DNA of 64,000 nucleotides from Pseudomonas sp. QS1027. GTDB taxonomy: Bacteria; Pseudomonadota; Gammaproteobacteria; Pseudomonadales; Pseudomonadaceae. Below the pieces are notes generated by a model that did not search any database, had not been told where the DNA came from, and was given only the letters and a program-made list of their open reading frames with translations. The stretch covers positions 1-64,000 of the forward strand of contig NZ_PHSU01000023.1 in the NCBI RefSeq assembly GCF_002814235.1, in the 5' to 3' direction. Shown here piece after piece: positions 9,592 through 18,310 of the stretch (the first letter of the stretch is position 1; every line of letters starts with the position of its first letter). Both the position numbers and the translations under genes were made by a program.

Positions 9592-10575
9592 TTATAAGAC
9601 AACTACGATCTTGCCAAACGACTGGTTTGATTCTGCGTACTCATGAGCGTGCGCAAGCGCATCGAACGTGAATACCTTGTCCAGAATCGACGGCATCTTT
9701 TCATCGGCAATCGCTTGAGCGATGTGCGCCAGTGGGAAGTCTTTGATGGGCAAATACGGGCTACCAATGTGTTCGCTGGACACATAGGAAACGGAGACAC
9801 CGTTTTGCAGGTCCGCGTAGACGTCGAAACGCTCTATCTCGCGCCCACCTAGAAGGCCGAGTATTGCCAGGCTCCCGAAGTGTTTTACTGACTGAATCGT
9901 GTCACGTAGCGTCGATGCCCCGATAATCTCCAATGCCGCATCAACCCCGGGGCGCAGTGGGCTCACAAGCAGATCCCGTAGCCGTCCATCATCGATCAAG
10001 CATTCATCAGCTCCTTTTTCCAGCAGCAGCTGGCGCTTTTGCGCATTGCGGGTTGTCGCAATCACGCGCAAGCCCAACCACTTGGCATAGACGGTCGCGG
10101 CCAAGCCGACCGAAGATGCTGCTCCGCGGATCAAGATTTCCTCGCCTGCCTTCGGACGAATAGCCTTATGAAAACCCGCCCATACAGTCAGGAAAGCCTC
10201 AGGCAGCGAACCCAACGTTTCCCAGCCCAGCGCGGCGTCTCCCAGGCGCACAACGTGACTAGCGCTCACGACAATCTGTTCGGCATACGTACCAGGGCGT
10301 TCAAGCATCAATCCGCCCATCATTGTGGCTACGCGCGTACCTGGAGCAAAGGTACCGGTCTTGTCCTCAATGACCTCTCCTACAGCTTCGATACCTAACT
10401 GACGCGGCTGGTCGATCCGCCCCCAAGCCCCACTGCGCACATAGAGATCAAGACGATTGATGCCAATTGCCTTGACCGCAATTCGTACTTCCCCCTCACC
10501 CGCCACCGGATTCGGAACCTCTTCGAGCCTCAACACTTCGGGCCCGCCGGCGCTTTTGACAATGTAGGCTTTCAT
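9592..10575 (-). CDS. zinc-independent MDR oxidoreductase (quinone reductase-like)
   Basis: 327 residues. GroES-like N-terminal domain, then a Rossmann domain with GAASSVGLAA at 151-160 as the cofactor loop, a typical quinone-oxidoreductase variant (GxxxxVG). No GHE zinc site. NADPH-dependent reduction of a quinone or enal is likely. Its ATG overlaps the stop codon of the MFS gene upstream (ATGA), so the two are translationally coupled; this places a soluble reductase in the same unit as an exporter and a periplasmic epoxide hydrolase-like enzyme, which together look like a detoxification response to an electrophile. Substrate unknown. Confidence 0.85.
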   Translation of the reverse strand: MKAYIVKSAGGPEVLRLEEVPNPVAGEGEVRIAVKAIGINRLDLYVRSGAWGRIDQPRQLGIEAVGEVIEDKTGTFAPGTRVATMMGGLMLERPGTYAEQIVVSASHVVRLGDAALGWETLGSLPEAFLTVWAGFHKAIRPKAGEEILIRGAASSVGLAATVYAKWLGLRVIATTRNAQKRQLLLEKGADECLIDDGRLRDLLVSPLRPGVDAALEIIGASTLRDTIQSVKHFGSLAILGLLGGREIERFDVYADLQNGVSVSYVSSEHIGSPYLPIKDFPLAHIAQAIADEKMPSILDKVFTFDALAHAHEYAESNQSFGKIVVVL

Positions 10576-11798
10576 AGTCCGGTCCCGTTATTGAATGAGT
10601 GGCCTTGACGGGAACCCGGTTTGAAACCATGCCTCTTCGCCATCCATGCGATAGCAAAACCAATGGCCAACAAAAGCACCAGAACCGGCGCGAAGGAAGA
10701 CACACCCCGCGTCTCCAATAGGACGCCACCTAATAAGCCACCCCCTGCAATCGCGCCATTCCAGGCCACCACATTCATCGACAGCGCTACGTCAGCACCA
10801 TTGCCTGCCGTATCAGCAAGTGCGGTTTGCAGCAGGGTTGCCGCGCCTCCGAAAGTCAGCCCCCAAACTGCAACGCCGATGTAAACGACTGCCGGTGACG
10901 TTGAATTCCAGGCAAACAGAAGGGCTACACCGGCAAAAACCGCCAGGCTAGCCAATACGGCTACACGCAAATGGTGATCGACCAGGCGGCCGGTAACTCC
11001 GATGGCGGCAAGCGCAGCGACACCGAAGGTCAACAGCACTATGTCCACGTGGGAAGTGAGTCCCGCTTGAGCGACGAAGGGTGCGATGTAGGTGTAGAGG
11101 ATGTTTTGCGCCAGCATCCAAGTGACCACCACGCTAAGTACTGGCCGGACTCCAGGTGTCTTGAATACTTTGCGTAACGCAAGCCGCTCGTGATTGGCCT
11201 GACCGGGATAATCCGGCACCTTTGCCAATACCCAAACAATGAGGCCCGAGGTCAATACTGACATGACAATAAAAGCGCTGCGCCACCCCATTGCGACTCC
11301 AAGCAATGTTCCAAGAGGTACGCCCAGCGATAGCGCAATCGGAGTTCCTACCATTGCCACTGCCAATGCCTTTCCCTGCAGATCGACCGGAACCATTCGA
11401 CGGGCATAGCTAGCGATTAGACTCCACGCTAGCCCCGCCGATACACCGGCGAAAAAACGGGCCGTCATTGTTAACCAATAATTCGATGACAGCGCCGTGA
11501 CTGTATTGAAAACGAGGAAGCCTATGATCGTCGCCAGCAGCACCTTACGGCGGCGCCAGCCCTTTGTCGCGATAGTGAGCGGGATAGCAGCCAGCAATGA
11601 ACCCAGTGCATAGGCAGTGACCATTTGGCCTGCAAACGCAGTAGAAATACTCAGGCCTGCAGCCATCTGCGGCATCAGTCCGGCTGGCAACGTTTCGGTG
11701 ATGACGCATATGAAGCCTGTCATGGCAAACGCCAAGAGTGCAGCCCAAGGTATCCGGTCTTTTTGCGTCTTTATCAACGGTGCTGTAAAGGTCGTCAT
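10572..11798 (-). CDS. MFS efflux transporter (AraJ/PbuE-like)
   Basis: 408 residues from the ATG at 11798, preceded by GAGA; the frame is open 60 bp further up but without a binding site. Twelve predicted membrane helices, with the loop 2-3 region AIPLTIATKGWRRRKVL and helix 4-5 motif, as in the AraJ/PbuE/chloramphenicol-exporter branch of the major facilitator superfamily (DHA1). It is a proton-coupled inner-membrane exporter. First gene of the three-gene operon divergent from the TetR gene; operators of that regulator lie 67-241 bp upstream of the start codon. This is the classic design of a TetR-controlled efflux operon. Confidence 0.87.
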   Translation of the reverse strand: MTTFTAPLIKTQKDRIPWAALLAFAMTGFICVITETLPAGLMPQMAAGLSISTAFAGQMVTAYALGSLLAAIPLTIATKGWRRRKVLLATIIGFLVFNTVTALSSNYWLTMTARFFAGVSAGLAWSLIASYARRMVPVDLQGKALAVAMVGTPIALSLGVPLGTLLGVAMGWRSAFIVMSVLTSGLIVWVLAKVPDYPGQANHERLALRKVFKTPGVRPVLSVVVTWMLAQNILYTYIAPFVAQAGLTSHVDIVLLTFGVAALAAIGVTGRLVDHHLRVAVLASLAVFAGVALLFAWNSTSPAVVYIGVAVWGLTFGGAATLLQTALADTAGNGADVALSMNVVAWNGAIAGGGLLGGVLLETRGVSSFAPVLVLLLAIGFAIAWMAKRHGFKPGSRQGHSFNNGTGL

Positions 11799-11864
11799 TT
11801 GAAGTTTCTCTATGAAGAAATGCCCACCTGAGACTCCTCCTATGGAGGCCGAGCTCAATTTTCT

Positions 11865-12039
11865 TACTGATCGATACAGATTTAAGCCTAAAAGCCCCCT
11901 GATTCGTACGCCGTGGCCAGCAACAGAAATTTCTGACTGCCAAGCTCAAATCGCTGGGAACCTTAAAATCGACTTATATACTGATCAGTACGTTACTCGC
12001 CAAAATTTCCATTGTCAACACATTTTGTATCGATTAGTA
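11865..12039. promoter_or_regulatory. three TetR operators in the divergent promoter region
   Basis: Three copies of a 12-bp near-palindrome: TACTGATCGATA (11865-11876), TACTGATCAGTA (11979-11990, a perfect palindrome) and, on the other strand, TACTAATCGATA (12028-12039). Consensus TACTRATCRRTA. They fill the gap between the MFS operon and the TetR gene and are the likely sites through which the TetR protein represses both. Confidence 0.65.
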
Positions 12040-12070
12040 TATTTGTATTAGACGTATTTGGGAGATCGAT

Positions 12071-12733
12071 ATGGCGATATTGGGGCGACCCCGAGCCTTT
12101 GACCGGGACAAAGCAGTCGAGCAAGCCATGTACATGTTCTGGCAAAATGGGTACGAATCCACCTCGCTAAGCCTCTTGAAAGCAGGTATCGGCAAGGGTA
12201 TTTCCGCACCCAGCTTCTATGCGGCATTTGGGTCCAAGGAAGCATTATTTCAGGAGTGCGTACAACGTTACCTCGCGACCTTTGCTCAGGTAACGGCATC
12301 TTTGTGGAACGAAGACCTCCCCCCTCGTAAGGCCATAGAAACCACACTTCGCAACTCGGCAAAAATGCAATGCGATGATGGTCATCCAAAGGGATGCATG
12401 GTCGGCTTGGGCGTAATCGGCGTACCGGCAGATGACCGCACTGAAACGTCATCTTTAGCTCGCTCACGTGCGCAAACACGAGCGGGGATGATTTTCTGTG
12501 TAGAGCGCGGAGTTGAGAGTGGTGAGCTGCGTCTTGAAACCAATATTCGGGCTTTAGCTACGGTTTTTGACTCATTCCTGCTAGGGCTTTCCACCCTAGC
12601 CAGAGACGGTATTCCCTATAGCGAAATGAGTACAGCTATCACTCATATAATGTCGACATGGGATGCCTATTCCACCAACATTGCAATTGAACAACGTAAT
12701 GCATCTTGCGGTTCAAATTCCGGACGCGCTTGA
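12071..12733 (+). CDS. TetR/AcrR-family repressor
   Basis: 220 residues. The N-terminal HTH (about 10-56) reads 'DKAVEQAMYMFWQNGYESTSLSLL' and 'SFYAAFGSKEALF', the AcrR/NemR-like TetR signature; the remainder is the helical ligand-binding domain. GGGAG stands six bases before the ATG. Divergent from the MFS-oxidoreductase-hydrolase operon with three matching operators between them; ligand binding should release repression. Related regulators (NemR, AcrR types) respond to quinones or electrophiles, which fits the neighbours, but the ligand is inferred only. Confidence 0.88.
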   Translation: MAILGRPRAFDRDKAVEQAMYMFWQNGYESTSLSLLKAGIGKGISAPSFYAAFGSKEALFQECVQRYLATFAQVTASLWNEDLPPRKAIETTLRNSAKMQCDDGHPKGCMVGLGVIGVPADDRTETSSLARSRAQTRAGMIFCVERGVESGELRLETNIRALATVFDSFLLGLSTLARDGIPYSEMSTAITHIMSTWDAYSTNIAIEQRNASCGSNSGRA

Positions 12734-13622
12734 GGTGGCTGAGCAACGGAGGTGTGGCCAGGCATCCGCGAGAGGGATGTCAACTCGTCGCATTCGGCCC
12801 ATAGCAATACCGGTAGATTTTCCTGCGGCGATTAGCAACGGTCGCCGCCGCGCCCCGGACAGCAGACGATTATAATCCAATAACTTCGGTCAGTTCGAAA
12901 TAACAATGATCCAGTCGCGCAGATGGCTGGGCCTATGTACTTAACATTGCAATGTCATTTTTTAGTGTGAGAACTCTATATTCAAAGAAGGTGACGCGAA
13001 TGGAACGCTAGTTTGAAATTTGCGTAATTGGATCGCACCTATAAAATATCCTATATGAATATTAAATAAAATTTCATGTTACATAACGCCGACTTAAAAT
13101 TCATGCTGCTCTTGAAACTTAGTTACACTAAATGGCTTATTCGTGGTACGACTGTGGGGGCTGGTGCTTTGATGAATAGGTTCAGTTTTTGATAAGAAAG
13201 CTTTAGTTGTCGGATGTCTGACAGCACCCGCGGCCTCCTCTGAGGGTGTCCTAAGGGCTGACGCCGCTGTACTAAACGGTGTGAACTGGTATTGCCTTGA
13301 CATAACGCTCCACTGACCGAAGTGCACAAGCAGAGGCGGTTGGAAAGTATGCGCGGTCTTTAGTTCGCATAGTTGGGGGCACTGACACAGACAATATAAG
13401 GCTGGCTCTTATTAGCTATAAGCCTTGGATCGGTTACATAAGAGTGTGTCCTTGAATCATGGCATCGGGCGACTATGCGCCTGGGTTATAGAGTGTGTGC
13501 GTTTAATATACATCGAGTCTCAATATAAGGAGCTGCATTCGCAGGTGGTCACTTGGAAATCTTCTTTCCATGGGCGCCGGAGCGCTGTTTATTTTGCGGA
13601 TCGCATTCTAGGGTAAACGTCT
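12734..13622. other. intergenic, no gene supported
   Basis: Nearly 900 bp of AT-rich DNA. A minus-strand frame at 13094-13327 (77 codons) has no binding site or family match. No HrpR-like coding sequence, hrp box or clear -24/-12 promoter was found upstream of the HrpS-like gene, although a paired HrpR gene would be expected here in a complete cluster. Confidence 0.5.
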
Positions 13623-14537
13623 TTGGAAGAGTCAGCTGAGCGCTTGGGCTGTATAGCATCGTTGGGAAATGCGCTGGATGTCGATCACATCGCATCTAGT
13701 ACCGCCCAGCTTGATATCGACTTGTTACTGTGCGGTGAGACAGGAACCGGCAAGGACACGTTGGCGCGCAAAATCCATGACTTGTCCCAGCGCACCGGCG
13801 CCTTTATCGGCACTAACTGTGCAGCGATTCCTGAGGCGCTGGCCGAAAGCGAGCTGTTTGGCGTGGTCAATGGTGCGTACACCGGGGCCAGTCGCTCACG
13901 CATGGGCTACATCGAAGCCGCGCAGGGCGGCACCCTGTACCTAGACGAAATCTGCAGCATGCCGTTGACATTACAAGCAAAGTTCCTGCGCCTGCTTGAA
14001 ACGCGCGGGGTTGAGCGGCTGGGGTCCACGCAGTTCATTCCGGTGAACTTTCGTGTCATCGCCTCGGCGCAGAAAAACCTCGACGATCTGGTCGACCGGG
14101 GCCTGTTTCGCCGAGACCTGTATTTTCGCCTGAATGTGCTCACTGTTCAACTTCCCGCCTTACGCGATCGGCGCGAGCAAATTGTGCCAATGTTTGACGA
14201 GTTTGCCAGGGCTGCCGCCGAGCAGTTTCAGCGCCCGATACCCCATCTTTGTTGCAACCTCCTGCACTCACTGTTGAGCCATTCGTGGCCGGGCAACCTG
14301 CGCGAGCTGAAGTCAGCCGCCAAGCGTTTCGTGCTCGGTGTACCGATATTTGCCGATGAGCTGGCAGCCAGGCCCAACTGGGCTTCGAGCGGACTGAAGA
14401 CGCAATTGCTGGAGATCGAAAAGACCCTGATCCAGCAGTCGCTCAAGCGGCATAACAAGAGTGTCGAGGCGGTGTGCCAGGAGTTAGAGATTCCGCGCCG
14501 CACGCTCTATCACCGCATGAAGCTTCTTGATCTCTAA
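13623..14537 (+). CDS. hrpS: HrpS/RspS-like sigma-54 activator of type III secretion
   Basis: 304 residues, the length of P. syringae HrpS (about 302). It lacks an N-terminal sensor domain, as HrpR/HrpS do, and starts almost directly with the AAA+ domain: Walker A GETGTGKD at 38-45, the sigma-54 contact loop as GAYTGA (84-89), the Tyr variant known from HrpR/HrpS, then GGTLYLDEICSMPL and RRDLYFRLNVL. A Fis-type HTH (IPRRTLYHRMKLL) closes the protein. In P. syringae HrpS with HrpR drives hrpL transcription. The TTG start is forced by an in-frame TAA nine bases upstream and lacks a good binding site, so the 5' end may be altered. hrpR, hrpL and the apparatus genes are not in the window. Confidence 0.85.
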   Translation: MEESAERLGCIASLGNALDVDHIASSTAQLDIDLLLCGETGTGKDTLARKIHDLSQRTGAFIGTNCAAIPEALAESELFGVVNGAYTGASRSRMGYIEAAQGGTLYLDEICSMPLTLQAKFLRLLETRGVERLGSTQFIPVNFRVIASAQKNLDDLVDRGLFRRDLYFRLNVLTVQLPALRDRREQIVPMFDEFARAAAEQFQRPIPHLCCNLLHSLLSHSWPGNLRELKSAAKRFVLGVPIFADELAARPNWASSGLKTQLLEIEKTLIQQSLKRHNKSVEAVCQELEIPRRTLYHRMKLLDL

Positions 14538-14580
14538 TCAGTTCTTGGCGGTGGCGTTCCATCATTCGTTAAAAATAACG

Positions 14581-14608
14581 GGAACCTGATGGCAAAGCTT
14601 CCCACTCA
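14581..14608 (+). promoter_or_regulatory. hrp box (HrpL-dependent promoter)
   Basis: GGAACC at 14581-14586, a spacer of exactly 15 bases, and CCACTCA at 14602-14608. This is a full match to the hrp box GGAACC-N15/16-CCACNNA recognised by the ECF sigma factor HrpL. It lies 45 bp before the pilin-like gene and right after a CGTTA/TAACG inverted repeat that ends the HrpS-like transcript region. Confidence 0.85.
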
Positions 14609-14653
14609 CTGATGGCTTGCATGGTGCAGGCGTAATTATCAGAGGTGATGCAG

Positions 14654-14986
14654 ATGTGGCCAAAAACCAGCAGTTTTATGAATGGCGCCAACCACGCGGT
14701 GAACACTGTGAGCAGCCTGGTCGGCCAGGGCTCGAATTTTCTTAACAGTTTGAGCAACGTCAGTAACGGTGGCGTTCCAAAGGCTTCCACCAATGGCCTG
14801 GACGAAACAAACGATTCGACTCAGGCGTTGGCTGACGCGACCGATAAATTCACCCAGGAACAAAGCCAATTCGAAATTCAGAAAATGGGTGCTGACACCC
14901 AGAACGCGATCAACTCCGGCGTAATGGACACGGCTACTAAGGCTCAGAACGCTGAGATTACAGCGGGTAAGGCGATTCAGTACTAA
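14654..14986 (+). CDS. HrpA-like type III secretion pilin
   Basis: 110 residues from the ATG at 14654 (AGAGGTG upstream; ATG 14648 is possible). It is Ser/Asn/Ala-rich with no aromatic core, has a hydrophobic-amphipathic N-terminal half and a long helical C-terminal half (FTQEQSQFEIQKMGADTQ...), and ends AGKAIQY. Hrp pilins are 100-115 residues with the same composition and a comparable C-terminal end (..NAKGISY in HrpA, from memory). Identity is too diverged to claim by sequence alone, but the position directly after hrpS and behind an exact hrp box is that of hrpA in P. syringae. Expected to be secreted and to polymerise into the Hrp pilus. Confidence 0.7.
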   Translation: MWPKTSSFMNGANHAVNTVSSLVGQGSNFLNSLSNVSNGGVPKASTNGLDETNDSTQALADATDKFTQEQSQFEIQKMGADTQNAINSGVMDTATKAQNAEITAGKAIQY

Positions 14987-15002
14987 ATACTAGTAGTCCC
15001 AG

Positions 15003-15024
15003 GGCCCCTTCACATGTTGGGGCC
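15003..15024 (+). terminator. stem-loop after pilin gene
   Basis: GGCCCC at 15003-15008 pairs with GGGGCC at 15019-15024 across a 10-base loop. No long T-run follows, so it is more likely an attenuator or mRNA-protecting stem that lowers expression of the next gene, as found behind highly expressed pilin genes. Confidence 0.5.
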
Positions 15025-15047
15025 TCTCATTGAGCGGAGGTTACGCT

Positions 15048-15509
15048 ATGAGCGTTTCGGGTGCGGCTGCGGGAAGGTCTGCCGCCATTGATTTGCAACT
15101 CACAATGGGCACTATCGTTCCGAATTGGAGTGAAACGTCCAGTGGCAGCGCCAGTGAGAAGGAGCTGCGCCAATTGGTCGATGAGCTTACGCACCTAACT
15201 CGCAACGAAGAATGCGTCACCCGTTTCTGCCACTTCCTGACAACAATGTTTGGCGCCCCACTTCGCCTTGACGGGCTTACCTGGCTCGCCGCCATGCTGA
15301 AGGAGCGTGCCCCTTCCGGTCGCTGGTACCGCGGGGATACGACCGACGCATTAGTGGATCTGGTGGCGACGACATTGGGTTCCGACGCCCTGGTCCTGTC
15401 ACAAAATGCTCAGGCGCGGCAGGCGCTTATCGAGATAGCAGCAGTACTTGCAGCCATGAACATACCTGCCGCCCTGGCTCTCCAGGAGCGTATCAAGCAG
15501 CTGCGATAG
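15048..15509 (+). CDS. unknown protein in the hrpZ position
   Basis: 153 residues from the ATG at 15048, which has GGAGG seven bases upstream. The first ~45 residues are rich in Ser, Ala, Gly and Thr with few acidic residues, as in type III secretion signals; the remainder is helical (KELRQLVDELTHLTRNEECVTRFCHFL; ALIEIAAVLAAMNIPAALAL). I recognise no family. It follows the pilin gene by 61 bp on the same strand, behind a stem-loop, so it is probably read from the same hrp box. In P. syringae this place holds the harpin hrpZ, which is glycine-rich and about 340 residues, so this is not a normal HrpZ. Role as secreted helper or chaperone is a guess. Confidence 0.6.
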   Translation: MSVSGAAAGRSAAIDLQLTMGTIVPNWSETSSGSASEKELRQLVDELTHLTRNEECVTRFCHFLTTMFGAPLRLDGLTWLAAMLKERAPSGRWYRGDTTDALVDLVATTLGSDALVLSQNAQARQALIEIAAVLAAMNIPAALALQERIKQLR

Positions 15510-15639
15510 GCTTGGTCGGCAAACGAAGTTCATTAGCACGCCAAAATGTCCGTAATTGCCTGAGAGCGGAGTTTTGAAACTTCGGAGCGGACTCCCAAGA
15601 CCCAACTGCTACGCTGTTCTCTCAACGAGAGGAACACCA

Positions 15640-15849
15640 ATGCCCAACTCAGATCTGCTCCCTTCCCTACTCTCTAAACTTTACGAAAACCAACTGGCCC
15701 TCGAAGCCTCCATCATGGAGCTATCGAACTGGGTGGAGCAGCGCGGTTCTGCCGATGTGGCTGAAAATGTGCGCGGCGCTCTTAATACCATTGACGAGAA
15801 CGAAGAGTTCATCAAGCTGACCCTCGCCGTCCTCATGGCGCATGACTAA
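15640..15849 (+). CDS. conserved Pseudomonas small protein
   Basis: 69 residues starting at 15640, with GAGAGGA before the ATG; the frame is open upstream to 15556 but without a binding site. The sequence is acidic and helical (SLLSKLYENQLALEASIMEL, NTIDENEEFIKLTLAVLM). I recall very similar 65-75-residue hypothetical proteins in many Pseudomonas genomes, so it is probably a true gene and not part of the type III set. Function unknown. It lies 130 bp after the unknown gene of the pilin operon on the same strand. Confidence 0.65.
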   Translation: MPNSDLLPSLLSKLYENQLALEASIMELSNWVEQRGSADVAENVRGALNTIDENEEFIKLTLAVLMAHD

Positions 15850-16128
15850 TCGTCGGGTATCGTAGTCAGCAGTCGCAATGATGGACCCGTCGACATAACA
15901 ACCGGAAAGCTTATATACCTTTCTCCATCCCTAATCAGAGTTCGTGGGGAGAGTCTGAAGAATCTGCTTGCCAAAAATTAGGCTTTTTCGACAGGCCAAC
16001 CTCATAAAGCGCTGACACACGATAGCTGCAACTCAGCGGACTCATATCATCTAGCTCATGCACCGTCGCTAGGTTTGAACAGGCCTCCCCCTCGCGGTCG
16101 AGCTGAACAAACTCTCATAGATTAATTA
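15850..16128. other. intergenic
   Basis: Spacer of about 280 bp between the small conserved gene and the convergent 606-codon gene. No gene, hairpin-plus-T-run or repeat was recognised. Confidence 0.4.
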
Positions 16129-17949
16129 TTAGAGCCGGCGTCCCTTGGACCAACCATCCGGCCCTTTGGGTATTTGATCCACAATGAGTCTCGCGACTAT
16201 TAACGGTTCTCGGTACTTCCCCCCCTCTGCACGTGCGACGATATTTTTTTCCCAATCCCCGGTCCATAAGCCAATTACGTCTTCTACAAACCAGGTTCCT
16301 ATACCCTTACCCAATTCAGATGCTCGTGTGGGAGCTAACTGGGTGGAACGCTCGCCCCGCGCAATGAGATCGACCATCAGCCGGGCAGGAATGATCGGGA
16401 TATTCACTCCATCGCATTCAGGCCCCAGAAGCATCAGGAAGCTAGCCATAGTCTGCGCCGACAGATTTTCGAGCTGCTTCTGCTTAATAGGGAAGTAAGG
16501 GCGTTTTTTGTCGGGAGAAAACATTCGCTTGGCTTGAAGGAGCGATACACGGCGGGAAAATTGCTTCCCTCCGTCACGGAGTTCTATGAGCAAGCACACA
16601 TCCGTTGAGAAGCTTTTCGTCGTGCCTACCCCTTTGCCCCCCTCCTCCTTTTTTCCAACTACCCTGTAATCGATGTCTAGTTCGAAGCTAAGCCGTTTTT
16701 TCGAATCACCTTCAGCAGCTAAATCTTCCAGTAACGTTGTGATGTAGCGAAAGGCAATTTTCAGCTCACCTAACAAGACCATTACATGAGTTTCCTCACC
16801 ACTGTGCAGGTTCTTCACGATCTGATCGCCCGCACTCTTCGCAGCATCCTCCAGAACGTCTTCGATCAATGTTTCGATCCGTGCATCACCGATCCAGGTT
16901 CGAGGCTTACGCATGCTACGCAGGACGCCAGAATTTCTGTAGCCCGCTGACGCAGCGACAAGCGGAGGCAACGCGGATATATCTGGCTCAAAACGAAACA
17001 TATCAATCGCGGCCCGCGCTCGACGTCGCACCAACTCATTTGGGTGACTTAGAAAGGAAGAAAAACCACTCTCAATACTATCGTCATATAACTCCAAAAC
17101 AGCGAACAGTACGCCCCGATCGTCAGCAGGAGATCCTAGCCCAAGGAGAGTTTCGGCTGTTGCCTCTAGAAGATCGCTGTCACTTTCAACAGCAACCTTC
17201 AACTCACGGCGCCAAGAGGCTCTAGACTCGGCTGAAAGCTCAGAAAGTCTGTAATTGCTCGGCGACGATAAAATTCCAAACTCTTTGAGCAAGCGAGAAA
17301 CCCTCTCTACGCCACTCACAGGTACGAATTGGCTGTCACTTTTCTGCGATGTCTTCCAGAGCAGCACATGTAGCCTCCCCCAACGGCTATCACCTGCCCA
17401 CAGTTCTATGACCTCCGCCAATTCATCCCTATTCGTTACTGAATAGGGGGCGTCCATGACTACTGCCATCACGCGCTGAGCCTCCGCTCTACCGTGCTGT
17501 AAACCGACCAATCTCGGTAAGTAGGTATTAAGCTCACCGAGGTTATTTCGCATATGTACAATAAGAGAATTTAGTAGTAATGCATCTCCTTTTAGACGGG
17601 ACCACTGCTTAACAAAAGGAACAAAGTTATCACCATATTTTGCAGCGAAGTTTTTTACCGCCTCTTGAATAAACACGTCTCTCACAACGGCCCAGTTATT
17701 AAATCCCCACTGCTCCAAGAACTCATAAAACGCGCGAGCACTAAAAGGTGTTGCTCTCTTCACAAGCGCTAAAAATGTCTTGGCATCAAAAGAAATCGTT
17801 TTAGCTGATTTAATAGCGATCGCAGCCGCATCCCAGTTCACATGTGAAGAAGAGTAAAAACTTGGCGAGTCCTTTTTGAGAATTTCGCTTATTGCTTCAT
17901 CAGCAGAACTATAGGATGCTGGTATATTTTCTTCATACTGATCCATCAT
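16129..17949 (-). CDS. unknown 606-residue protein with HEAT-like repeats and a nuclease-like motif
   Basis: The N-terminal two thirds are almost all helical with HEAT-like pairs (HPNELVRRRARAAID). Near the C-terminus Asp450, Glu456 and Gln472-Ala-Lys474 (..STDVCLLIELRDGG.. and ..SLLQAKRMF) follow the D-x(n)-(E/Q)xK pattern of PD-(D/E)XK nucleases with a QxK variant. No transmembrane segment or signal peptide. AAGGA stands seven bases before the ATG. The gene is single, AT-rich, flanked by empty DNA, a type III relic and transposon debris, which is the usual setting of defence or island genes. I do not recognise the family; a DNA-targeting defence protein is one possibility, not shown. Confidence 0.75.
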   Translation of the reverse strand: MMDQYEENIPASYSSADEAISEILKKDSPSFYSSSHVNWDAAAIAIKSAKTISFDAKTFLALVKRATPFSARAFYEFLEQWGFNNWAVVRDVFIQEAVKNFAAKYGDNFVPFVKQWSRLKGDALLLNSLIVHMRNNLGELNTYLPRLVGLQHGRAEAQRVMAVVMDAPYSVTNRDELAEVIELWAGDSRWGRLHVLLWKTSQKSDSQFVPVSGVERVSRLLKEFGILSSPSNYRLSELSAESRASWRRELKVAVESDSDLLEATAETLLGLGSPADDRGVLFAVLELYDDSIESGFSSFLSHPNELVRRRARAAIDMFRFEPDISALPPLVAASAGYRNSGVLRSMRKPRTWIGDARIETLIEDVLEDAAKSAGDQIVKNLHSGEETHVMVLLGELKIAFRYITTLLEDLAAEGDSKKRLSFELDIDYRVVGKKEEGGKGVGTTKSFSTDVCLLIELRDGGKQFSRRVSLLQAKRMFSPDKKRPYFPIKQKQLENLSAQTMASFLMLLGPECDGVNIPIIPARLMVDLIARGERSTQLAPTRASELGKGIGTWFVEDVIGLWTGDWEKNIVARAEGGKYREPLIVARLIVDQIPKGPDGWSKGRRL

Positions 17950-18130
17950 CGGCTCGTCCTTGTTAAGTTATAGTTTTGGTATTACTTGAGCCACATAGAA
18001 TATTTCTAGATAGCAGACGCTATAATCAATATTGAGTCGGTTTCAGACCCACGTATCCATCCTCCCTTCGATTCCATCATAGCTCGATGATGTTTGTTGG
18101 CCGGGCGCCTTTAGTGCTTTCGTGGTCATA

Positions 18131-18160
18131 AAAAAGCCCATCAGATGATGGGCTTTCCTT
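18131..18160 (-). terminator. rho-independent terminator
   Basis: AAAGCCCATC (18133-18142) pairs with GATGGGCTTT (18147-18156) over a 4-base loop. The minus-strand transcript would end in a run of T, so it probably terminates transcription coming from the right, i.e. from the small minus-strand gene at 18311-18481. Confidence 0.65.
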
Positions 18161-18310
18161 TCAAGTGTCTCCGAGTGGAGGTTTTCACCCACGACTCTCA
18201 GAGCGAGCCAGACGAGCTTATTACCACGGATGGGTCTAGTCAAATTTTGACGTTGAGCCTAGACCTCTTCGCGCACGGCAATGAGATTTGCCTTTTCTCA
18301 ACGGTTAATA

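Noticed and set aside
11958..11990. GGAACC in front of the TetR gene as a second hrp box
   Set aside because: No CCACNNA at 15 or 16 bases; the region holds TetR operators instead.
13094..13327. 77-codon frame upstream of the HrpS-like gene as a possible effector
   Set aside because: No hrp box, no binding site, no recognisable domain.
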